Origin: Paenibacillus_AA sp045062745
GTDB taxonomy: Bacteria; Bacillota; Bacilli; Paenibacillales; NBRC-103111
Assembly: GCF_045062745.1 (NCBI RefSeq)
Contig: NZ_JBJGED010000010.1
Coordinates: forward strand, 151,219-215,218
Direction of reading: 5' to 3'
Length of the DNA stretch: 64,000 nt
Part shown: in pieces, positions 52,193 through 61,184 of the stretch
Layout: every line of letters begins with the position of its first letter
Position numbering within the stretch: position 1 is the first letter of the stretch
Program-made: the position numbers and the translations under genes
Notes under the pieces: generated by a model
What the model was told of the DNA's origin: nothing
Database searches by the model: none
Seen by the model: only the letters and a program-made list of their open reading frames with translations

Positions 52193-52422
52193 CGTTCTCA
52201 GATTACCTCCTCTTGTTTTACCATCCGCACCAATCGCGGCATCATAAATCAGAGTTGTTCATCCGACCGGGAAGTCGCCGTACACGCTCAACCATATTTG
52301 GGGTGACCGCGGAGGACCGCTGCCATGCTATACGGTTCGGGCGTATGGCGCGGTTTATGCCCGTCCTACTTTTTTTCCCACTCTTTTACAAGTGCGACTC
52401 CCCCACCCATTATAACGAAGGC

Positions 52423-52453
52423 AGCCCCCTAACCGAAGTTAGGGGGCTGTTTG
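52423..52453. terminator. CGAA-tetraloop hairpin
   Basis: AGCCCCCTAAC 52423-52433, loop CGAA, GTTAGGGGGCT 52438-52448, then GTTTGG. 11-bp perfect stem, terminator-like, with no gene directly upstream on the plus strand. Confidence 0.55.
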
Positions 52454-52538
52454 GGTTGAAATAAGAGGATACCGTCACCTTACTCGTTCATCACAGCCTG
52501 GCTCTTTACTTCGAGTGCGAGCGGTGAAATAAAATTTC

Positions 52539-52567
52539 TTCCCAAAACCGATTTCGTGAAGTATAAT
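52539..52567 (+). promoter_or_regulatory. Promoter of MFS gene
   Basis: TTCCCA 52539-52544, a 17-bp spacer and TATAAT 52562-52567, 33 bp before the start codon. Confidence 0.6.
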
Positions 52568-52599
52568 GGGGCAGCAAATTTCAGAAGGAGCTGGACATC

Positions 52600-53820
52600 A
52601 TGAAACCCATCAAGCTGTACAACCAACTCCTTGCCTGGTCGCAGGCGTATCATCCGATCGTGAACTCGCTGTTGCTCGGAACGATTCTGGCCAGGATAGC
52701 TTCCTCCATGAGCATGCCGTTCCTGGCGATTTATCTCGTCCGCCATACCGAGATGAGCCCGACGCTGATCGGCCTCGTCATCGGCGCCGGCTCGCTCGCC
52801 GGAACGCTCGGCGGCTTCATCGGCGGGTCGCTGTCCGACCGGTTCGGGCGCCGCCGCATTCTGCTCGGCGCGCTGTTCGGCTGGGCGGTCGTGTTCTTCG
52901 GCTTCGCCCTCGTGAAGAGCACGCTCTTCTACTTCCTCTTAAGTCTATTAAACGGATTGTGCCGTTCCTTCTATGAGCCGGTCTCCCAAGCACTCATGAC
53001 GGACTTGACCGAGAAGGAGAACCGGTACAAGGTGCTGTCGCTTCGCTACCTGGCCATCAACATCGGAGTCTCGGTCGGACCGCTGCTCGGAGCCGCCTTC
53101 GCCGCGCTGGACAGCACCTTGCCGTTCCTCATAACGGGAGCACTCTATCTGCTGTATGCGATCGCGCTCTATGCCCTGCTGAACCGATTCGGCATCCGCC
53201 AGATCGAAGCGGGAGCCCGCTCGGAGACGACGCTGATCGCCTCGTTTCGGATCGTCCGCCAAGACGCGGTGTTTCGCTTCTACTTGCTGGGCAGCCTCGT
53301 CACGGCGATCGGGTATTCGCAGATGACGGTGACGCTGTCCCAGTACGTGCAAGGCAAGCTGGCGGATGGGGTGGCGCTCTTCGCTGTCATGATGACCGTG
53401 AACGCCGTGACGGTCGTCGCCATGCAGCTCCCGTTCACGCGTTGGACGAGCCGCATGACGCCGATGAGTATATTGACGCTAGGAGCCGCCTGTTACGCGC
53501 TGGGCAATGCCGGCTTCGCGCTGTCGGGCAGTTGGCCCCACTTCATCGCCTCTATGATCGTCTTTACGTTCGGCGAAATGCTCATCTTCCCCGCCTCCAA
53601 CCTGCTCACCGACCGAATTGCGCCGGAAGGGCTGCGCGGAACGTACTACGGGGCGCAATCGTTCAGCAGCCTCGGACACTTCCTCGGTCCGTGGATCGGG
53701 GGCGTGCTGCTCAGCCACTATAACGGCACGGTGCTGTTCCTGACGATGTCCGTCGTGGCGCTGAGCGCGGTCGGATTCTACAGGGCGGGCGAGTCGTTGC
53801 GGAGCTTGCGGACGAACTGA
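52600..53820 (+). CDS. MFS transporter (DHA1-type multidrug-like)
   Basis: 406 aa. About 12 membrane helices; first-half loop GGSLSDRFGRRRILLGALFG is the classic MFS signature. ILARIASSMSMPFLAIYLVRHTEMSP opens the protein. Probably drug or metabolite export; substrate unknown. AGAAGGAG precedes ATG 52600. Its last 43 bp overlap the end of the convergent aminotransferase gene. Confidence 0.92.
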   Translation: MKPIKLYNQLLAWSQAYHPIVNSLLLGTILARIASSMSMPFLAIYLVRHTEMSPTLIGLVIGAGSLAGTLGGFIGGSLSDRFGRRRILLGALFGWAVVFFGFALVKSTLFYFLLSLLNGLCRSFYEPVSQALMTDLTEKENRYKVLSLRYLAINIGVSVGPLLGAAFAALDSTLPFLITGALYLLYAIALYALLNRFGIRQIEAGARSETTLIASFRIVRQDAVFRFYLLGSLVTAIGYSQMTVTLSQYVQGKLADGVALFAVMMTVNAVTVVAMQLPFTRWTSRMTPMSILTLGAACYALGNAGFALSGSWPHFIASMIVFTFGEMLIFPASNLLTDRIAPEGLRGTYYGAQSFSSLGHFLGPWIGGVLLSHYNGTVLFLTMSVVALSAVGFYRAGESLRSLRTN

Positions 53821-54986
53821 TCGATCCGCGTCAGCGCCTCCTCCAGCTTCGTTTCCGACACGGCGTACGAGCAGCGGAGGAAGCCTTCCCCGCCGGTGCC
53901 GAACACGTGCCCGGGGACGGCGGCCACATGCGCTTCCTTCAGCAGCCTCATGGCGAACTGCTCGGAGGTAAGACCGGAATCCGTGATGGAGGGGAATGCA
54001 TAGAAGGCGCCTTGCGGCTCATGGCACGGCAGTCCGATCTCCCGCAGCCCTTGCACGAACAGGTGCCGGCGGCGGTCGTAGGAGCCGATCATCCGGTCCT
54101 TGTCGGCCATGCCGTGCCGCAGCGACTCGATCGCGGCGATCTGACCGAGCACCGGGGCGCACATGGCCGTGTACTGATGAATTTTGAGCATCGCCGCAAT
54201 CAGCTCGGGGTGGCCGCAGGCGTAGCCGATGCGCCAGCCGGTCATGGCGAACGCTTTGGAAAAGCCGCTGATCACAATCGTGCGCTCCTTCATCCCCGGC
54301 AGAGAGGCGGGGCTGACGTGCGTTCCGCCGTATGTCAACTCGGCATAGATCTCATCCGAGAGGACGACGAGGTTGTGCCGGATGGCGAGCTCCGCGATCG
54401 GGCGCCAATCATCCGCCGTCATCACCGCCCCGGTCGGATTGCTGGGGAAATTGACGAGCAGTACTTTGGATCGCGGCGTGATGCGCGCTTCCAGCGCTTC
54501 GGCCGTCAGCTTGAAGCCATGCCCGGCAGTCGTCTCGACCTCGACCACCTGGCCGCCGCACAGCTCGGCGATCGGCGCATAGGCGACATAGCCCGGCGCC
54601 GGCATGAGCACTTCGTCCCCCGGGGCGAGAAGCGTACGGAGCGCGAGGTCGACCGCTTCGCTGCTGCCCACCGTGACCATAATCTCGCGGCTCGGCTCAT
54701 AGGGAAGCTGGAAGCGGCTCCTCATGTACGCGGCAATCTCTTCCCTTAACTCCAGCAAACCCGCATTGGGCGTGTAGGAAGTCTGCCCCTCGTTCAGCGC
54801 GCGCACACAGGCGGCGCGCACGCGCTCCGGTGTGACGAAATCCGGTTCCCCGAGCCCGAGCGAGATCGTGTCGGGGCTCATGGCCCCCAAATCAAAGTAA
54901 GCGCGGATGCCGGAAGGAGGGAGCTCCAGTACGTGAGGGGCGATCCAGTCTTTCGCTTGCAGTTTCAGTTCAGCCTGAGCCATCAT
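53778..54986 (-). CDS. Class I/II PLP aminotransferase (PatA/AspC-like)
   Basis: 402 aa. Seen: ISLGLGEPDFVTPE, SYTPNAGLLELREEIA, VTVGSSEAVDLALRTL, VNFPSNPTGAVM, LSDEIYAELTYGG, the Schiff-base Lys in ISGFSKAFAMTGWRIGYACG, and the final Arg in FLRCSYAVS. Closest in motif style to N-acetyl-diaminopimelate/alanine aminotransferases. ATG 54986 overlaps the ddl stop (ATGA) and has GGGAGG 8 nt upstream. Being the last gene of a ddlR-ddl unit, it may supply or recycle alanine; this is inference. Confidence 0.92.
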   Translation of the reverse strand: MMAQAELKLQAKDWIAPHVLELPPSGIRAYFDLGAMSPDTISLGLGEPDFVTPERVRAACVRALNEGQTSYTPNAGLLELREEIAAYMRSRFQLPYEPSREIMVTVGSSEAVDLALRTLLAPGDEVLMPAPGYVAYAPIAELCGGQVVEVETTAGHGFKLTAEALEARITPRSKVLLVNFPSNPTGAVMTADDWRPIAELAIRHNLVVLSDEIYAELTYGGTHVSPASLPGMKERTIVISGFSKAFAMTGWRIGYACGHPELIAAMLKIHQYTAMCAPVLGQIAAIESLRHGMADKDRMIGSYDRRRHLFVQGLREIGLPCHEPQGAFYAFPSITDSGLTSEQFAMRLLKEAHVAAVPGHVFGTGGEGFLRCSYAVSETKLEEALTRIDQFVRKLRNDSPAL

Positions 54987-55912
54987 TGCGGTATCCTCCC
55001 GGGTATCGATGTACGTGCCTGATAGGAGCTCTGAATAATGCGGTCGAGCAGCTCGGGGAACGCGATCCCCGCCGCGAGCGCGCTCTTGGGGAACAAGCTC
55101 GTGTTCGTCATGCCGGGCAGCGTGTTCACTTCGAGCACGTAAGGATGGCCGTCCACGAGCATCATATCGACGCGTGCGTATACCTCGCACTTCATGGCCC
55201 TATAGCTGGTCAAGGCCGCATTCCGGACCCTCGCTTCCACTACCGCCGGCAGCTCGATCACACGTTCCTCGGCTTCGCCGTCCTCATATTTGGCTTTGTA
55301 ATCGAACCAATCGGAATGGACGGGCCGTATGCCGATCGTCGGCAGCAGCTCGCCGTCCAGGATCGAGCACGTCATTTCTTCTCCGCGGACGCAACGTTCG
55401 ATCAAGACCGAATCATCCCATTCCAAAGCCGATTGAACCGCCGCAAGCAGCTCTTCCGTAGAGCCGACCATTCGAATCCCGATGCTGGACCCGCCCGAGT
55501 TCGGCTTGACGACGACGGGATACCCCAATCGCTCCACCGCTTCGGCGGAGTAATCCTCCATGCCATTCCAGAGAAGCCAGTCGGGAGTAGCGACACCTAC
55601 GGAACGAAGCATCCGCTTCGTGATGTCTTTATTCATGCACATGCTGCTGGCGAGCACGCCGCTCCCTGTATAAGGAATGCCCATCGATTCCAATGTCCCT
55701 TGCACCGTCCCATCCTCCCCATAGGCGCCATGCAGCGCCAATAACGCCATATCGATCCCGCGTACCTGATCGGCCAGCTCTCCGCACTTCGTAACTACAA
55801 TAGGGGTGGCGACGTATTGCTCCGGGTCCAGATGAGCCAGCATAACGCGGCCCGTCTGTAAGGACACCTCGTGCTCGGAGGAGAGACCGCCCATAATGAC
55901 GCCGATTTTCAT
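54983..55912 (-). CDS. ddl: D-alanine--D-alanine ligase
   Basis: 309 aa, ATP-grasp enzyme making the D-Ala-D-Ala end of peptidoglycan precursors. Seen: KIGVIMGGLSSEHEVSLQTG, LHGAYGEDGTVQGTLE, IPYTGSGVLASSMCMNKDITK, VVVKPNSGGSSIG, VLIERCVRGEEMTCSI and YVLEVNTLPGMTNTSLFPKS. The YGEDG and SG loops fit D-Ala-D-Ala rather than D-Ala-D-Lac ligases. It starts 12 nt after the MocR-type regulator gene. Confidence 0.96.
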   Translation of the reverse strand: MKIGVIMGGLSSEHEVSLQTGRVMLAHLDPEQYVATPIVVTKCGELADQVRGIDMALLALHGAYGEDGTVQGTLESMGIPYTGSGVLASSMCMNKDITKRMLRSVGVATPDWLLWNGMEDYSAEAVERLGYPVVVKPNSGGSSIGIRMVGSTEELLAAVQSALEWDDSVLIERCVRGEEMTCSILDGELLPTIGIRPVHSDWFDYKAKYEDGEAEERVIELPAVVEARVRNAALTSYRAMKCEVYARVDMMLVDGHPYVLEVNTLPGMTNTSLFPKSALAAGIAFPELLDRIIQSSYQARTSIPGRIPQ

Positions 55913-55924
55913 AGTTGCACCTCG

Positions 55925-57373
55925 CTAGCTTCGTAATAGTTCGGCCTGTTCGCCGATGATCCGGATTCCCTTGGCGATATCTTCGTCCGACACGCGGGAG
56001 AATCCGAGCCGCAGCGTATTGCCGCCTTTGCCGTCCGTATAGAAGATGTCCCCCGGGGTGAATATGACGCCCTTGCGCGAGCAAGCAGCCAATAACTCTC
56101 TCGTGCGAAACGATTCCTCGAACGTGAGAAACAGATGAAGCCCGCCGTCGCCGGACACTTGCGCATAGGGGAGGTACGTACGGCAGCATTCCAAGGTCCA
56201 TTCGTATTTCCGCTTGTAGACCGCTCTTGCTTTGCGCACATATTTGTCGAGATTGCCGTTATACAAATATTGGTACAAAATCGCCTGGTCGATCGTGGAC
56301 GTATGGATGGTACGCGCCCGCTTCAGGCTCTCCAGATAGCCGATCAGCTCGCGGTCCGCCAGTACCCAGCCTACGCGTAGCCCGGGGAACAGCACCTTGG
56401 AGAAGCTGCCGACATAGATGACGCCGTTGCCCCGGCCGGCCGTGGCGATCAGGGGAGCCACATGCGAGCCGGAATAGCGCAGCTCTTCATTGAAGCCGTC
56501 TTCGATGACAGGCACCTGGTAGCGGGCCATCAGCCGCATGAGCGCCATACGCTTCTCCGGGGACATGACGATCCCGGTCGGATTGTGGTACGAAGGCACG
56601 AAGTAGGCGCAATCGTACGTCCGCTCGCGCAATGCCCGCTCCAGCTCCCCGAGATGGACGCCGTCCGGCTCCATACCGATTCCGGTAATAGCGAAGCCAT
56701 GCAGCTTGAAGTTTTTGATCGCCGTATTGTGAGTCGGATTCTCACAGAGGATGGCCCCGTTCGAACGGCTCAGGGCGGACAGGACGATGTCGAGCCCTTC
56801 GGTGAAGCCGCTTGTGACGAGCAAATCTTTGCCGTGCAGATCGACTCCCTTGTGGCTCATATATTGCAGCAAATAATCGATTAGCGGTTTGTAGCCTTTG
56901 GCGTACCCGTAGTTCAGCAGCACGTTGCCTTCCACGGCCATGCGGTCCAGGAAAGCGCGCTTGACGGGGTCCAGATCGAACAGCTTCTCGTCGGGAGCGA
57001 TGCTCGTGAAGGAGATCGTCCCCTTACCCGCGCGGATCCCATGCTTCATCAGATCCAGCTCCTCCGCCAGAGAGGCTCGTTCATTCAAACGCGGCTTCCA
57101 CTCCAGCTGACAAACGGGAGGCTCCGCGGGCACGGAGGAAGCGGCCACGAAGCTGCCTTGGTTGTTCGCGACATAGAGGAAGCCGTCCTCCTCGAGACGC
57201 GTGTACGCCTCGATTACAGAGTTGCGGCTTACCCGGAGGAGCGTGCTCAGCTCGCGTGTGGACGGGAGCTTCTGGTGCGCGAGCAGCGCGCCCTCCGTAA
57301 TCAACCGCTTGACGTAATCCATCACTTGAATATAGACCGGCCGGTTCTTGACCGGCTCGAAATCGTGATACAT
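55925..57373 (-). CDS. ddlR: MocR-type regulator (GntR HTH + aminotransferase-like domain), probable DdlR
   Basis: 482 aa. N-terminal GntR winged helix (PVYIQVMDYVKRLITEGAL, KLPSTRELSTLLRVSRNSVIEAYTRLEEDG), linker, then a fold-type-I aminotransferase-like domain with PLP Lys in YVGSFSKVLFPGLRVGWVLA and PSYHNPTGIVMSPEKRM. MocR-type DdlR of Brevibacillus brevis is known to control ddl; here the regulator lies directly upstream of ddl in the same operon, so the same job is likely. D-alanine/PLP sensing is expected, not shown. Confidence 0.9.
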   Translation of the reverse strand: MYHDFEPVKNRPVYIQVMDYVKRLITEGALLAHQKLPSTRELSTLLRVSRNSVIEAYTRLEEDGFLYVANNQGSFVAASSVPAEPPVCQLEWKPRLNERASLAEELDLMKHGIRAGKGTISFTSIAPDEKLFDLDPVKRAFLDRMAVEGNVLLNYGYAKGYKPLIDYLLQYMSHKGVDLHGKDLLVTSGFTEGLDIVLSALSRSNGAILCENPTHNTAIKNFKLHGFAITGIGMEPDGVHLGELERALRERTYDCAYFVPSYHNPTGIVMSPEKRMALMRLMARYQVPVIEDGFNEELRYSGSHVAPLIATAGRGNGVIYVGSFSKVLFPGLRVGWVLADRELIGYLESLKRARTIHTSTIDQAILYQYLYNGNLDKYVRKARAVYKRKYEWTLECCRTYLPYAQVSGDGGLHLFLTFEESFRTRELLAACSRKGVIFTPGDIFYTDGKGGNTLRLGFSRVSDEDIAKGIRIIGEQAELLRS

Positions 57374-57512
57374 CGTTTATCGCCCCCCTTTGCTATCATG
57401 GCATACTAAAAGGCGCAATAAAAGAACCACGGCGGCACCATTTTAGCAATGGAATGGTTCTGGAGAATCGGATAAACTAGTATTTTACTCATATGGTTGC
57501 AAGTAGGATTAA

Positions 57513-57522
57513 ATGGTATACT
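57513..57522 (+). promoter_or_regulatory. Extended -10 promoter of the small membrane protein gene
   Basis: TGGTATACT around 57514-57522 is an extended -10 (TGn-TATACT), about 30 bp before the start. The nearest TTGCAA is only 14 bp upstream, so the -35 is unclear. Confidence 0.45.
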
Positions 57523-57551
57523 TTCCCTATTCATGCGAAGGAGAGATCGAT

Positions 57552-58100
57552 GTGTCGGAATTGTTCAGAAAATCGCTTCAAGAGGAAATTGCGGAGAGCT
57601 CGTACGACCGGCCGGCCGGGATAAGCTTTCTTGCCGTCATTTTGGCGATCGGAGGGGGGCTCGGCATCGTCCTGCAGCTGATCGCCTTCAGCAAGCTGGA
57701 AGACTTGTCCGAGGTGCTGGGGGTTTCCGCGGTGTTGATGCAAGGGGCGCTCCTCTTATTGTCCGGATCTGCGCTTGCGGCGGCGGTAGGCATGTGGATC
57801 GGCGCCAAGTGGGGCTGGTGGCTGGCATTGTTTTACATCGCCTATGCGGTGACGCGGAACGCAAACGCGTTTTTATCCATCTCCAGCCTCGCCGATCAAT
57901 TCGGCGCTTCCGGCGAGTTTCGGAGCACGAACTATGTCAAGTATGGGATCCGTATGGTATGGAACGCGCTGCTGCTGGCCTACTTGTGCCGAGAGAACGC
58001 CTCCTTCTATTTCCGGACCACGGAGACTAGCAAGTGGAAGGCGTTAGGGATCGTATTCGGAATCAGCATCGGCCTTTTTGGGCTGGCGGCCCTTCTTTAA
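57552..58100 (+). CDS. Four-helix membrane protein of unknown function
   Basis: 182 aa from GTG 57552 with AAGGAGAG 8 nt upstream. Hydrophobic segments: SFLAVILAIGGGLGIVLQLIA, GVSAVLMQGALLLLSGSALA, WWLALFYIAYAV, and ALGIVFGISIGLFGLAALL at the end. A cytosolic N-terminus of about 25 residues contains ELFRKSLQEEIAES. I do not recognise a family. It is divergent from ddlR. Confidence 0.75.
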   Translation: MSELFRKSLQEEIAESSYDRPAGISFLAVILAIGGGLGIVLQLIAFSKLEDLSEVLGVSAVLMQGALLLLSGSALAAAVGMWIGAKWGWWLALFYIAYAVTRNANAFLSISSLADQFGASGEFRSTNYVKYGIRMVWNALLLAYLCRENASFYFRTTETSKWKALGIVFGISIGLFGLAALL

Positions 58101-58136
58101 CCATTAGCCTTTATAGAGCAACAATAGAGCAAAAAA

Positions 58137-58177
58137 AAACGATCCTTCACAAGCCTATGGGCTCGGGAGGATCGTTT
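58137..58177. terminator. Bidirectional terminator
   Basis: AAACGATCCT 58137-58146 pairs with AGGATCGTTT 58168-58177, with a run of A before (T-tract for the minus strand). It overlaps the last codons of the YheC/D gene and serves both convergent genes. Confidence 0.85.
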
Positions 58178-59348
58178 GTTCATGAAACGGCTGCGGCGGA
58201 TGGTCCATCAAAAATTTGCCGTAACCGATCGGGTTGCTGTATGTGCGTTGGAACTCCTCGAACTGACGGCCTTCACGAAAACTGATGCGCAAATCGCGTC
58301 CGTTGCATTCGATGAATAAGGGCCGGCCGGCAGCGTCAATGCCTACATCCAGACCGATATCGGCCAGGTGCGGCAAATGGCTGCTTAAGTGGTTCGCGAC
58401 CTGGAGCGACAGCTCTTCCACGCGTTGGCGCGTATGAACGGGGTCCAGGTAGGGATAGTCCCGCAGAACGGTCTCGAGTGGATGAACGTGGCCGCCTTGG
58501 GCCAGGTTCGTCAGGAACACTTGGGACCTCGCGACCTTGACCGCGACGCCGGAGATGCGCCAATCGCCCGTCTCGCCGCGCTGTACGGACACCCGCATAT
58601 CGAAAGGCCGGCCCCGGTATGTGGCGAGCGGCCAGCATTGCTGCACCAAATAAGCGGACTTACGAATGCGTCTCAGCAGAACGGAGGGGAGCTTGGAGCG
58701 GAAGGAAGTCTTCTTGCGGACGCGGCTCTTGAACGTAGGGGCGTAATCGAGCTCCCAGCGGTCACGGACGCGCTTCAGCTTCATAATGCCGAGACCGATG
58801 CTGCTGTTGTTCGGCTTCACGATCAACGCATCGTAGCGCTGCATCATCTCCATGAGATTCGCCGTGGTGGCTTCCAACGTCTCCGGCAAATGCTCGCGAA
58901 TCGTCGGATCCAGCTGCAGCAGCCCGTGGATCGTTTTTTTGCCGTAACGGTTCCAGTGGTTGAAGATTTGTTTGCCGCTCCGAACGAGTCGTTCTATGCG
59001 GCGTTTCGCATCGGAATTGAAGAAGAGGCCTCGATTGTGAATGACGGCGGGTACCGGAATCCTGCGTCGGACGTACTCTCGTCCGGATTTCACGAAAGCG
59101 AGTACGGTCGTTTGCCCAGGTACGATGTCGTGCAAGCGAATGTAACAGGGCCTCACTCCGTGCTGCCGCCCGGCCCGTTCATAACACGGAAGGGACTCGT
59201 GCCGGGTGCGGCCGGACGGGATGCGCCAGTACACGGAATCGTTCAAAAGGATGCCAATATAGCGGTTGTCCAAAGGCTCGCTCACCTCCACCACTACTGT
59301 ATGTAAGGGACTTTCGTAAGGCATGGACGGGTGTTGGGGGGAAAGCAT
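58155..59348 (-). CDS. YheC/YheD family spore-coat-associated ATP-grasp protein
   Basis: 397 aa. ATP-grasp-like core: YDALIVKPNNSSIGLGIMKL, YLVQQCWPLATYRGRPFDMRV, DWRISGVAVKVA, LPHLADIGLDVGIDAAGRPLF and IECNGRDLR (metal-binding E and N). Upstream is HNRGLFFNSDAKRRIE. YheC and YheD in B. subtilis associate with the forming spore coat. The start is uncertain: ATG 59348 and TTG 59372 both lack a good ribosome site. Confidence 0.88.
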   Translation of the reverse strand: MLSPQHPSMPYESPLHTVVVEVSEPLDNRYIGILLNDSVYWRIPSGRTRHESLPCYERAGRQHGVRPCYIRLHDIVPGQTTVLAFVKSGREYVRRRIPVPAVIHNRGLFFNSDAKRRIERLVRSGKQIFNHWNRYGKKTIHGLLQLDPTIREHLPETLEATTANLMEMMQRYDALIVKPNNSSIGLGIMKLKRVRDRWELDYAPTFKSRVRKKTSFRSKLPSVLLRRIRKSAYLVQQCWPLATYRGRPFDMRVSVQRGETGDWRISGVAVKVARSQVFLTNLAQGGHVHPLETVLRDYPYLDPVHTRQRVEELSLQVANHLSSHLPHLADIGLDVGIDAAGRPLFIECNGRDLRISFREGRQFEEFQRTYSNPIGYGKFLMDHPPQPFHEQTILPSP

Positions 59349-59394
59349 CCATTTTGTCCATGAGCGGGACAATCAGACAGCAGGATCAAAATAC

Positions 59395-59425
59395 AAGGGG
59401 CACCTTCCCAAATGGTGTCCCTTTT
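59395..59425. promoter_or_regulatory. Hairpin in the divergent yheC/D-ldt region
   Basis: GGGGCACC 59397-59404 pairs with GGTGTCCC 59414-59421 (one G-U), flanked by AA and TTTT. Terminator-like on the plus strand but with no plus-strand gene before it, so a 5' leader element is possible. Confidence 0.4.
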
Positions 59426-59474
59426 CGAGTTGCCGCTACATAAACTATGGCAAACGAAAACAAGGAGAATCGAA

Positions 59475-59813
59475 ATGCCTGCCTATCGCATTATCATCGA
59501 TGTGTCGGAGCGCCAGCTTCATCTCTTGGACGGAGACCGGGTCGTCCGTACGTTCCCCGTCGGCATCGGGCGCATGGTGACGCCTACGCCGACCGGCGAT
59601 TACACAATCGTGAATAAAGCGCCCAACCCGGGAGGACCGTTCGGAGTGCTCTGGATGGGGCTGTCCAAGCCGCATTACGGCATACACGGGACGAACAACC
59701 CGGCCTCGATCGGCCATTATGTCTCTCACGGCTGCATCCGCATGTACAACGAGGACGTGCTCGAGCTGTCGCGGTTCGTGCCGATCGGGACCCGGGTGAC
59801 GATCCGGCCTTGA
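59475..59813 (+). CDS. L,D-transpeptidase (YkuD domain)
   Basis: 112 aa, a bare YkuD domain without signal peptide or LysM. Seen: YRIIIDVSERQLHLLDGDR, TPTPTGDYTIVNKA, YGIHGTNNPASIGHYVSHGCIRMYN with the catalytic His and Cys (SHGCIRM). Such short forms occur in spore-formers and may act in the forespore or mother cell on peptidoglycan. AAGGAG precedes ATG 59475. Confidence 0.92.
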   Translation: MPAYRIIIDVSERQLHLLDGDRVVRTFPVGIGRMVTPTPTGDYTIVNKAPNPGGPFGVLWMGLSKPHYGIHGTNNPASIGHYVSHGCIRMYNEDVLELSRFVPIGTRVTIRP

Positions 59814-59870
59814 CGCGGGCCGCAGTCGCGGGGAGGATGATGCATTTGGGAAGAAAGATGGAGGTGCCAC

Positions 59871-61094
59871 ATGACGAGCTTAAGCCATACTCATGAAACC
59901 GATGCAACCTTTAATGCGGATGCTGCCGTACAACGGCCGGTCGCAATCGTGACGCCGGGGACCTACGCCCTCGATTCGGGTCGGTCCAGCTCGGTGGAGC
60001 TGGTGACCCGGAATGTGAGCCGGGAGCTGTGGCAATCGCACGGACTGCAGATGCAGCTATTCGGCCAGATGCAAGCCCGCTTGTCCGAGCGGACTTCGCC
60101 GCCGGTTACGGAAGGGATTGTCTACAACAGCATTCCCCGTAAGGGCTATATACGGCATGTGCTCAATCGGTTGAAAACGATGAATCCGGCGCTTATCCAG
60201 GTGGAGAACCGGCCGGGCTACGCACAATTCCTGAAGCGGAAGCTGCGGGGGCTGCCCGTTATCCTCTCGCTGCACTCCACGACTTTCCTATCCAGACACC
60301 ACATCGCGCGGAAGCGGCTGCTCCGATGCCTGCGCGAGGTGGACGCAATTGTGGTGAACAGCCATTATTTGCGGGATGTGTTGTTAAGAATCGACCGACG
60401 GTTGGCCGGCAAGCTTGTCGTGAATCACCTCGGGGTCGACCCGACCGGATTTTCTCCGCGGTGGACCGAAGGGTATGAAGCGGAGCGGGAGCAGAATCTG
60501 GAGGCGCTCGGGTGGAAGGACTGCCGCGTCCTCCTGTTCGTGGGCCGGTTCATTCCGATCAAGGGCGTGCATCATCTGCTGAAGGCGATGCCGGCCATAC
60601 TGAGGCGGCACCCCGAAGCGCGCCTGCTGCTCGTGGGAGGCGCCTATTACGGCAAAAACGCGACGACCCCTTATGTCGCCCGGCTGAGGCGATTGGCCAA
60701 ACCGCTCAAGGACCGGGTACGATTCGTTCCTTACGTCGCGCACGATCAAATCGCCGAATGGTTTCGGCTGGCCGATATCGCTGTCGTGCCTTCCTCCGAG
60801 CGGGAAGCATTCGGACTGGTCAACGTCGAGGCGATGGCGTCCGGCGTCCCGGTTATCGCCTCCGGAGCCGGCGGCATGCGCGAGGTGATCGAGCACACCC
60901 GAACCGGACTGCTCGTGCCGCTGACCCGGCTCGGGAGAGAGTTGCCCGAACGCATCGGCGAGCTGCTGGACGATCCGGCCTACGCCCGGCAGATGGGCGA
61001 ACAGGGACGGGAACGGGTGCTGGAGCATTTTACATGGGCCCATACCGCCGAGAGGCTGGCCGAGTTGTACCGCCGGCTAAATGCTGTGACATAG
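59871..61094 (+). CDS. Glycosyltransferase family 4 (CotSA-like)
   Basis: 407 aa, GT-B fold. RVLLFVGRFIPIKGVHHLL opens the C-terminal domain; the donor-binding EX7E motif is EREAFGLVNVEAMASG, then VIASGAGGMREVI. The N-terminal half has VENRPGYAQFLKRKL and HSTTF. CotS/CotSA-type transferases decorate the spore coat; the neighbours (YheC/D, L,D-transpeptidase, giant repeat protein) make this plausible. GGAGGTG precedes ATG 59871. Confidence 0.9.
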   Translation: MTSLSHTHETDATFNADAAVQRPVAIVTPGTYALDSGRSSSVELVTRNVSRELWQSHGLQMQLFGQMQARLSERTSPPVTEGIVYNSIPRKGYIRHVLNRLKTMNPALIQVENRPGYAQFLKRKLRGLPVILSLHSTTFLSRHHIARKRLLRCLREVDAIVVNSHYLRDVLLRIDRRLAGKLVVNHLGVDPTGFSPRWTEGYEAEREQNLEALGWKDCRVLLFVGRFIPIKGVHHLLKAMPAILRRHPEARLLLVGGAYYGKNATTPYVARLRRLAKPLKDRVRFVPYVAHDQIAEWFRLADIAVVPSSEREAFGLVNVEAMASGVPVIASGAGGMREVIEHTRTGLLVPLTRLGRELPERIGELLDDPAYARQMGEQGRERVLEHFTWAHTAERLAELYRRLNAVT

Positions 61095-61116
61095 GCCTGG
61101 GTGTTTGCATATGTTA
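61089..61116 (+). promoter_or_regulatory. Sigma-K-like promoter of the repeat protein
   Basis: ACA 61089-61091, a 16-bp spacer and CATATGTTA 61108-61116, fitting the mother-cell sigma-K pattern (AC, N16, CATA-N3-TA). It overlaps the glycosyltransferase stop and lies 69 bp before the next start. Confidence 0.55.
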
Positions 61117-61184
61117 CAAATGACTACCTATGTACCTGACCCCCGCAACAGGGGAGCACCAAAGATGTGGAAAGGAGTACCGCA

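Larger units (their letters stand above)
52193..52599. other. 400-bp divergent intergenic region
   Basis: Between the SleB-like gene and the MFS gene. Holds the SleB ribosome site, a strong tetraloop hairpin at 52423-52448 and the MFS promoter at 52539-52567. No coding region was recognised. Confidence 0.6.
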
